A stretch of 64,000 nucleotides of DNA from Hoplostethus atlanticus (Eukaryota > Chordata > Actinopteri > Trachichthyiformes > Trachichthyidae). The DNA is taken from assembly GCA_034670405.1 (NCBI GenBank), contig JAXDDX010000005.1, forward strand, positions 4,593,001 through 4,657,000, given 5' to 3'. The position numbers and the translations under genes are program-made. Position 1 is the first letter of the stretch. Each line of letters opens with the position of its first letter. This document shows, one piece after another, positions 57,242 to 64,000 of the stretch. The notes below the pieces were generated by a model. That model made no database searches. It was not told the DNA's origin and saw only the letters and a program-made list of their open reading frames with translations.

Positions 57242-57849
57242 CCGGGAGCCAAGGAGAGTGAAGAGAAGAAAGAGGAGATGGAGAGAGTAGATTACTCCAC
57301 TCTCTCCTGCGCTATTCTTCATTTTAAGCAGCTTGTTGACCTTTCCAGTCAAGCCTGTAGGTGTAGTTCAGATTCTGCAGCAGTGCCTGCAGTAATTTAG
57401 GCGCAGCGAGTGAAGGGGTGACGGCGAGAGGGAAGAGAGGGAGAGAAAACAAAGTAATGGGGATAAAGAGGGAGAAAAGAAAGGGGAGAGGGGGGGAGAA
57501 AGAGAGGCGGTGGGTAGGGAGCCTCCAAATGATTGCCTCTCATAAGGTTGTGTTTTATACGGGCTCAGATTTACTGTCCCTTTATGGGGGCAGTTATTAG
57601 AGTGTCCCAGCTTAGAGCGCCAGGGCTTTGGGGTGATACCTCGGTTGAAAGCGACGACTTCAACCGGGAACGGAGGAGTGGAGGTACATAATTCACGCTC
57701 TAGCACTGGCCCCGGAAAGACAGAGGCAGGCAATCACACACTGGGCAATCACAAAACGGTTGAGAAACGCTTCATCAACCGGTAAAACTAGCTGTCAGAC
57801 AAACCTCTAAAAGCTTCGACTGCCACGGGGTGATCGCACACCTGTGTTT
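57242..57849. other. Unique, partly GA-rich sequence
   Basis: Nothing was recognised. Confidence 0.4.
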
Positions 57850-58255
57850 GTGCAATACAAACAGTGTGTGTGTGTTACCGTATATGCATGTGTGTGTGTG
57901 CAACGTAAACAGCAAATGTGTGTGTATTATCACATATGTGCATGCATGTGTGCAATATCAACAGCAAGTGTGTGTGTGTGTGTGCATGTGTATGTGCAGC
58001 CATACAAGCACATGCATGTGTGCAACATCAATAGTGGATGTGTGTGTGTTTGTGCTACCATACAGTATACGCTCATTCATGCGCGCAACATAAATGGCAA
58101 GCATGTGTGTGTGTGTTACCATATACTGTATGTGCATGCCTGTGTGCAATATCAGCAGCAAGTGCATGTGTGCACATGTGCTAGCATACAGTAGCGCAGC
58201 ATGTGTGTGTGTGCGTGCATACAATGCATGCAATGTCATCAGTGTGTGTGTGTAT
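57850..58255 (+). repeat. Degenerate TG-rich minisatellite, 55-70 bp period
   Basis: About six units each combine GCATGTGTGCAA, a core like TATCAACAGCAAG, a GTGTGTG run and an ACCATA-type segment. The long frames across it on both strands are products of the repeat. Confidence 0.8.
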
Positions 58256-59873
58256 TTGCAAAGAAAGGGAAAAATCTCTGTGTGCGAGTCTGAGCGTGTG
58301 CATATGTGAATCGGTATATAAGTCTCTATAAGAACATAATTGTCTCTTAGTGTGATTGTTATAGCCACACAGGTAATTGGGGGCAATTTGTGTAAAGCGG
58401 TTACACATATTTTGGTGCGGACTGATGACTCAGAACGAGGTTGAATTGCACAGTGGTAGAAAAGGAGCGTTCGACTGAGCGCGTGCAGCAGAAGTCCCCC
58501 CACTTCCCCTTCTTCTCTTTGCATATCTGAAGCACATTCAGCCAGTTCCTCTCTTTCAATTGGGAACAGATGTTTTTCCCCTCCCTGGAAAATGATTCGC
58601 TCCTTAGTGACAGAGGGTCACTGCTTTATTACTGGCATAAAAAGCCTCTTAAACGACAGCATTCAGAGGAAATATAGGGCCCCCGTATTCATTCTTTCAA
58701 TTTGGGGGCAAGTGGTATAGAAATAATTACATGGGAGTAAGTGTGCCTCTCGCGGCGCTGTGAGAGTGTCTTCAGCTAAATCGCCAGTGAAGCTGAATTT
58801 CTATTCAAGGGACAATGTCGAAGCCCCGCGGCTCCAGGTACAATGACTACTCAACACGCCTGTCTGGCAAATGGGTTCAGTCGCAACTCAAAAAACCTGA
58901 ATCGCTGCTACTTTTATGTGTGAATTTAGTGTTATATGTAGCATTACACAATCATTCAAAATGACTGTTCTGCAGCCATACGTGACATTACGAACCAAAT
59001 ATGTGGCAATGTGGAAGTAATATGCCATTAACTGCGTGCAATTGGTGGAAATTTCCTCTTGATATGTGCCGTTTTTAAACATAACTGCACATTAGAGCCT
59101 GGAGAGTGTATTACGACGTGCATGTGTGTGTCGACTAGGTTTCATCGTGTCCCGGTTGAGCAACCTTGGCCCCTCTTTTTTTTGCAGAAGTTGTTTTCTC
59201 GATATGTTAATCCCGCTTGTCAAAATTCAAACCGCTCGGCCGCGAAAACAAAACGTGCCTTTCCCTCACCGCGCGTCTTGATTCCTTCCTTCGGCAGCTA
59301 CATCAAACGGACCGGGTTCTGGCTGAGCCTTCTACCCCAGCAGGCTCATTACTCATTTTCACCAAACTTTCCACAGAAACAACATGTTTTTTTTTATTTT
59401 TTCAAGAACGATATTGCTTTTTTTTTTTTTTGGCCGTCCCCCCCCCATCAATCAACGGTTATCAAGCAAACGTTTTCTTTTCTTTTCTCGGCCCCAAAAA
59501 TATTGTCTAATCAATGTAACGTCCTAAGGGGGGGCGAGGGCCTGCGAGGGCGTTGCAAACCGGGAGCCGCGGACGGAAAACAAAACAAAAAACGGGTTTG
59601 GTATATTTGCATGGCGCTGCTTAGGGTGCAATATGATTTATGGAATACAGCCAAGCGCACACAGCCACCGTGTTGGAAATGTCTTCTCTCATTTAAAAAG
59701 CGAACCTCGGGAAAAACAAACAATACGTGATTGCCACTTATTTCTATTTGAGAGACCGAAAGCAGATTTTCATCGCGAACGGGCTTCTCATTACCATAGA
59801 AATGAATATGATGACAGATAATGAATATATGCTTCTTGATGCTTCACGGTCGTCCCCCAGAATGATCGAGTTT
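58256..59873. other. Unique sequence, no gene recognised
   Basis: A 223-codon frame at 59059-59730 is the longest in a non-mobile part, but it crosses T-runs and resembles no protein. 58550-58860 is unique and repeat-free and could be conserved non-coding DNA. Confidence 0.4.
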
Positions 59874-59899
59874 AGAGAGAGAGAGAGAGAGAGAGAGCA

Positions 59900-59931
<32 letters not shown>

Positions 59932-60006
59932 CGAGAGAGAGAGAAAAAAGATTGCAACATTTTTCGCTAAAGTGGGTGTGTGAATATTAGCATACAAAAA
60001 GAGACA

Positions 60007-60042
<36 letters not shown>
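59874..60042. repeat. GA microsatellites
   Basis: Two GA arrays, an interrupted one at 59874-59946 and a pure one at 60008-60042, separated by about 60 bp. Confidence 0.9.
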
Positions 60043-60045
<3 letters not shown>

Positions 60046-60163
60046 GGCTCCTTTGAAACCAGGCTGAGAGGGAGAGTGGTAGGAGGAGAGTAGAGGACAG
60101 CGTCAAGGTCAGTTTTAGATAGAGAACAGCCTCCCTGTAACCCTCCCAACCAATCCCCTATCG

Positions 60164-60165
<2 letters not shown>

Positions 60166-60197
<32 letters not shown>

Positions 60198-60227
60198 AAA
60201 ACCCCCCCCCCACACACACACACACAC
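60166..60227. repeat. CA microsatellites flanking a C-run
   Basis: CA arrays at 60166-60194 and 60210-60227, with nine or ten C between. Confidence 0.9.
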
Positions 60228-60621
60228 CCCGTCATGCCCGCCCAGCTCCAGTGGCCATCGAATGAGGTGTCACATTTTGTTGCCCGGGGTAAGATAAGCT
60301 CATTATTAGCGTCTAGCCTGCAGGCGAACTGACAAGAAACAGATCCCTTGAATACGCGGTTCGTTCTGTTTAATCAGCAGGGCTACACGTGTCGTTGGCG
60401 TTTGATTCTGCGGGATTGAAAAATGGTCGCAATGTTGTTGTTTTTTTTGGTTTTTTTTTCGTGCTTTAATGCCGCCTCTCAAAGATAGAGATGTAAAGAT
60501 AAATAACAAACACGTTCAAAATTGTCAAGGATAGAGTAAATAGGCTGTTTTCTATCAAGGATGTTATAGTGATATTTTCTAATTCAACAAATATAAGCCT
60601 GTTTTGTAATTTTTTAGTACA
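60228..60621. other. Unique sequence
   Basis: Nothing was recognised. Confidence 0.4.
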
Positions 60622-60947
60622 GTCAAGTTTATTTCTATAGTCCTTCAAAGGACTCAAAGGCCTAATAGGTCAGGCTGATAGAATACTGACACACAGTTGA
60701 TGCAGAATGTAGACAACAGGATGTGTCGTGCTGAAGTAGAAGGCTGTAGCGGCCTTATGCTTCAGGTGACTTCAGGTGAGTCAGCTGAAGAATCAATACA
60801 TTATGACAAATTAGACAATCAGACAAAAGCACATAAAAACCGTAGTAACCATAGTAACTGGTTGAAAAGGACTGAAATGACTTAACAGAGAGGAGGCCAT
60901 AACGAGCCTAAGGTAGCCTAACCTGGCTGACACCACAAGGCCTCTAT
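60622..60947 (-). repeat. LINE 3' tail relic, left part
   Basis: AGTTTATTTCTATAGTCCTT followed by CTCAAAGG resembles the LINE tails at 21405 and 26950. Its continuation appears to resume after the inserted element, at 61683. Confidence 0.5.
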
Positions 60948-60950
60948 GAA

Positions 60951-61679
60951 GGCCCTGTTTAGACTATGCATTAAGATCCGATTTGGGCGATCAGATATCA
61001 AGTTAACACTTCTAAGTACTGGTGTAAACACACCCAAATCGCATTTAAGATCGCATCGCTCAGACCACATACGGAGGTGGTCTAGAACCGATATGACCAC
61101 ACGCGATGCGCTCTGGGTCGCATTGAAGGACCGCCTACTCAACTGACGTCCTCTGTTTAAGAGGCAGCGCTGCCAAAATTGGGATTATCGATTATTCCTT
61201 TAAAAAAAACAAAGCGCATTACGTCCATAAGAGGGCAAACCAATACAACGAGAGACATGACTACTGGTATAGGTATATTTATTTCAACATGTCTTTTAAA
61301 AGATCGACATACATACACATTACAAAATAAACTCATAAAATAATGTCCTACACCGTAAAACATCATTTAAAGACCGTAGATCTCTCGCTCGCTCGCTCTC
61401 TCTTCTCTCTCTCTCTCTCTCGTGGTTGGTGCTAGAGTGAGAGAATGCGCTGTCTCTCATAGCGAGATCAAATGAATGATTGGTAATTGATATGTTATCA
61501 GGCTAACTGGTATGATGATGTACGTGTTTATTTGCATATAGAGCGGGGAAGTGAGATCCTAATCACTCGAGACGATCACAGACGCATTCTAATGCCAGCT
61601 GTAAACGGACGTACTTAGAGGTGTGAACTTGAGATCTGATCGCTCAAATCGGATGTTAATGCCAGGTCTAAACAGGGCC
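60951..61679. mobile_element. Non-autonomous DNA transposon with long inverted ends
   Basis: The left end GGCCCTGTTTAGACTATGCA and the following CCGATTTGGGCGATCAGAT are matched, inverted, by the right end (ATCTGATCGCTCAAATCGG, then AACAGGGCC), about 75 bp with around 80% similarity. A trinucleotide GAA flanks both sides. A 3-bp duplication would suit PIF/Harbinger, but GAA is not its usual TWA site, so the class is open. A CT array is at 61381-61421. No transposase frame is present. Confidence 0.7.
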
Positions 61680-61682
61680 GAA

Positions 61683-61790
61683 GACACCAATTCAAATAGG
61701 CTTCCCCCCCACCAGGACGGCTGGGCGTGCAATAGATGCCAGGACAAAATGTAGTGCAGGGCCGGCCATGTAGTTCGGTGTATCTAGTTT
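61683..61790 (-). repeat. LINE 3' region relic, right part
   Basis: CACCAGGACGGCTGGGCGTG followed by CAATAGATGC matches 21625-21658 in the LINE 3' fragment. Confidence 0.6.
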
Positions 61791-63656
61791 GGATAATTCA
61801 ATATGGTCAGCCAGGGCCCCTATAGTTTGGCGTATGTAATGCACTCAACACTCAACTCGACACTCAACACACACCAGCAGACACACTGACTCAGACAAAC
61901 GGGGAGACAGTCAGTTGTGCTGAGCAGCCAAAATACTCACAGTTGCATAGTCATTCCAAATAATTGGAATTGTGAATGTTGCATTTCTTAAAAGTACCCG
62001 ACTTCCAGTATGCCGTAAGTACTAAATGGGGGAATCAGCGCCCTCTAGAGGCTTACAAAGAACTTTATGCAGCGCATGTGGAACTAATGTACATTAACTG
62101 AACGAATCAACGGAGGGGGAACTATTTCCCACTGACCACGAGACCAAATTTGCACCCTTGCCTACACACAGTTCGGACAGTTCTAAAGGAAGGCGCACGA
62201 CCGGGAAGTTTTCTTTACACTTTTTCGCCTACAGATCAAACATGGACCCCTGTCATGTCAGAAAGGCAGCCAAGGCCCATGTTACTTGTATAAGTACAGC
62301 TCTTTCCAGTCTGACTCTATGTTCAATGTCAAACATAATGCCAAAAAAAAGAGAATAATCACAGCTGGACAAGTTGCTGAGCATTGTCACGGCACCATAG
62401 ACTCTCAGCAGAAAGAGAGAGCCAGCAAAAAATAGGACATGTACGTTATGCTCCCGTTTTGTATCTATTTGCATGCAGATGATACCTACATATGTCACAA
62501 CACGGTACATTCTGCTCAATTATACAGGGGTTTGTTTACGCTCGCTTTAAATGGGTCACTTTCTAACTAGCCCTTACTGGAGAGACTGAAGAAACTGTAC
62601 AGGCAGAAATAATGTATACTTGGCTGGTCTCCACCTATACGTCCTTACTTGACTGATTGCAGCTTAGTGCTGCAAGGAGCAAAAAACGGGTCCCTAAAGA
62701 TGTTTTCGGAGAATGTTTCAGTTAGTGTTTGAATAATGTCTGTATGCTCACTTCGGAAGTGTTTGACAGAAATGATGCAGCGTTTCTTTTGTGTGCGATC
62801 TACCTGCCGGTTAAAGTGTGGGCATGCCTCTGACTGGCAAGATTAAGAAAATCCCAGTAAAGATTGCATATGGATGTATGGGCCCCCCCCCTGTCCTGGG
62901 TTTCTCGAAGCCTCTGCGGGAGAAGCTCAACACCATAACGCCGCGGCCCATCTCAACGCATCCCTCGCAAAACATCAAACGAAGAAGCCATGACTGCCTC
63001 TGCCTGTCGTGCAAGCTTTCCCCTCACGTCAGGGATAGGGGGAGGGAGCGTAAACCGACAACGGGTCCTTTCCGATTAGCCTGATTAATCTAGTCAAATG
63101 CTGCCAATGAACGAACAAGGGAAGAGAATAGTTTCGTCTATGATTCGGTTAATTATGCTCCGCGCAGCCGGTGAATAATTTACAATCTGTTTTTGTTTCC
63201 ACTATAGGCAGCAGCCGCCTCGCTCACCTGATGAATAATTCTGCAGCAGGCACAAAGACAATGGACAAGCGCACAAGCATTGTCTACACTAAAGCTTAAA
63301 AAAAACAACTTTTGCTTACATTTTAAAGGGCAGGTTCTAAAGAGCAGGAGGATTTCAGAGGCCCATCTTATTGTCCATCAAAAGCCCCCGTAGCCCTGAA
63401 ATCTGCTACTACCTGAGTAGTAGTGGCAAAAAATGGCAGTCATCCAAAATTCATAGAACCATATTTACATCCGTAAGCTGTATATCTCTTTCCGACCAGC
63501 AGGGGCAGTGTCGACATTAATAATCCAAGATATTTTCTTATCAATAATTGTCTGTTTTTGCTGCTTTTTATTGCCGAATGATATAACACAATAGCGATTC
63601 AACCTATACCCAGTTCATTTACATTTGCTGTCCTAAGCAAATGGTGTCGGGTACAT
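61791..63656. other. Unique sequence, candidate conserved non-coding stretch
   Basis: 63075-63260 combines CTGATTAATCTAG, GGTTAATTATGC, GTGAATAATTTAC and GATGAATAATTC, clustered homeodomain-type sites in repeat-free DNA. An 88-codon frame at 62818-63084 was not recognised. Confidence 0.4.
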
Positions 63657-63790
63657 ACTGAAACTCAAGCTTCATCAACAGAAAATCCAAGGAAAAAGAC
63701 GTCACACTACTGGACACACTGTTTGATTGACAGGTGATCTCTGGGGAGTGCAGAAAACACCACAGCAATGGCATTTAACACCAAATATTT
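63657..63790 (-). repeat. Dispersed inverted repeat, copy 2
   Basis: It is the inverse of 53760-53890: CATCAACAGAAAATCC, AAAGACGTCAC, ACACTGTTTGATTGACAGGT and GATCTCTGG. Confidence 0.75.
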
Positions 63791-63859
63791 TGCCAAAATA
63801 AAAAAGAAACTCACAGATTTTATGACTCACGGCGACAGATTTTTCCAAAAGGGTCCAGC

Positions 63860-64000
63860 TGCAGACCTCCACTCACATCACCCTACCTCCACTCTCATCA
63901 CCCTAGTTCTGTGAGCCAATGGGGTTTGAGACCTCCACTCACAGTACCCTTCTGTGAGCCAATGGTGAGCCAATGGGGGTTGAGCATGAGTAGTGGGGTT
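63860..64000 (+). repeat. Degenerate short direct repeats at window end
   Basis: ACCTCCACTC occurs three times and TGTGAGCCAATGG twice, plus GTGAGCCAATGGGG, in an imperfect tandem arrangement that runs off the window. Confidence 0.6.

Noticed and set aside
57844-58524. Frames of 116 and 188 codons on opposite strands rich in Cys/Val or His/Thr
   Set aside because: They are translations of the TG-rich minisatellite.
59059-59730. 223-codon plus-strand open frame, the longest outside mobile elements
   Set aside because: It crosses T-runs that give phenylalanine tracts, has no recognisable domain, and overlaps open frames in other phases. It is most likely chance.
62818-63084. 88-codon plus-strand frame near a candidate regulatory block
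   Set aside because: No similarity seen. It includes a C8 run and has no supporting exon structure.

Overview
The window looks like teleost fish nuclear DNA. The evidence is its mobile-element mix: Penelope-like elements, L2/CR1/Rex-type LINE tails, several hAT-type DNA transposons, a Ty3/gypsy LTR element, and very abundant CA/CT microsatellites. No host protein-coding gene, tRNA or rRNA could be supported. All recognisable coding sequence belongs to retrotransposons or transposons, and most of it is broken. The region is best read as an intergenic stretch or a large intron. I cannot name the species or the neighbouring host gene.

Layout. 1-1370: a DNA transposon with terminal inverted repeats of at least 181 bp, cut by the window edge. 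2977-6231: a Penelope-like retroelement (minus strand; reverse transcriptase plus GIY-YIG nuclease) bounded by a 15-bp target duplication and carrying ~60-bp inverted modules with a hammerhead-like core. 6693-9083: a hAT-type element (8-bp duplication) with a second hAT-type element nested inside it (7582-8367, its own 8-bp duplication). 9331-10990: a decayed LINE (minus) apparently split by a fragment of a second Penelope-like element (plus). 11480-23260: mostly unique sequence with microsatellites and LINE tails. 23605-25262 and 26936-28107: two 5'-truncated LINEs (minus). 29690-30105: small LINE and repeat fragments. 37384-38540: a heavily decayed LINE. 39357-40679: a hAT-type element with transposase relics and a perfect 8-bp duplication.

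The largest feature is a complete-length Ty3/gypsy element at 43784-50849. It has two nearly identical LTRs (911 and 914 bp), a serine-tRNA-like primer site, gag with a zinc knuckle, protease, reverse transcriptase, RNase H, integrase and a polypurine tract. Its frames are broken at several points, two of them in or beside homopolymer runs. It sits in an (AT)n microsatellite.

The rest (51-64 kb) holds minisatellites at 55.1, 57.2 and 57.9 kb, a palindromic-ended DNA transposon at 60951-61679 lying inside an older LINE tail, inverted dispersed repeats at 53.76 and 63.7 kb, and unique sequence. Some AT-rich unique stretches have clustered TAATTA-like sites and could be conserved regulatory DNA, but that needs cross-species alignment.

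There is no operon-like cooperation. The functional units are self-contained mobile elements, and their nesting gives a relative order of insertion. No convincing undescribed system was found. The most interesting items are the Penelope terminal modules, the gag/pol slip site, and the offset indels in the gypsy RNase H.
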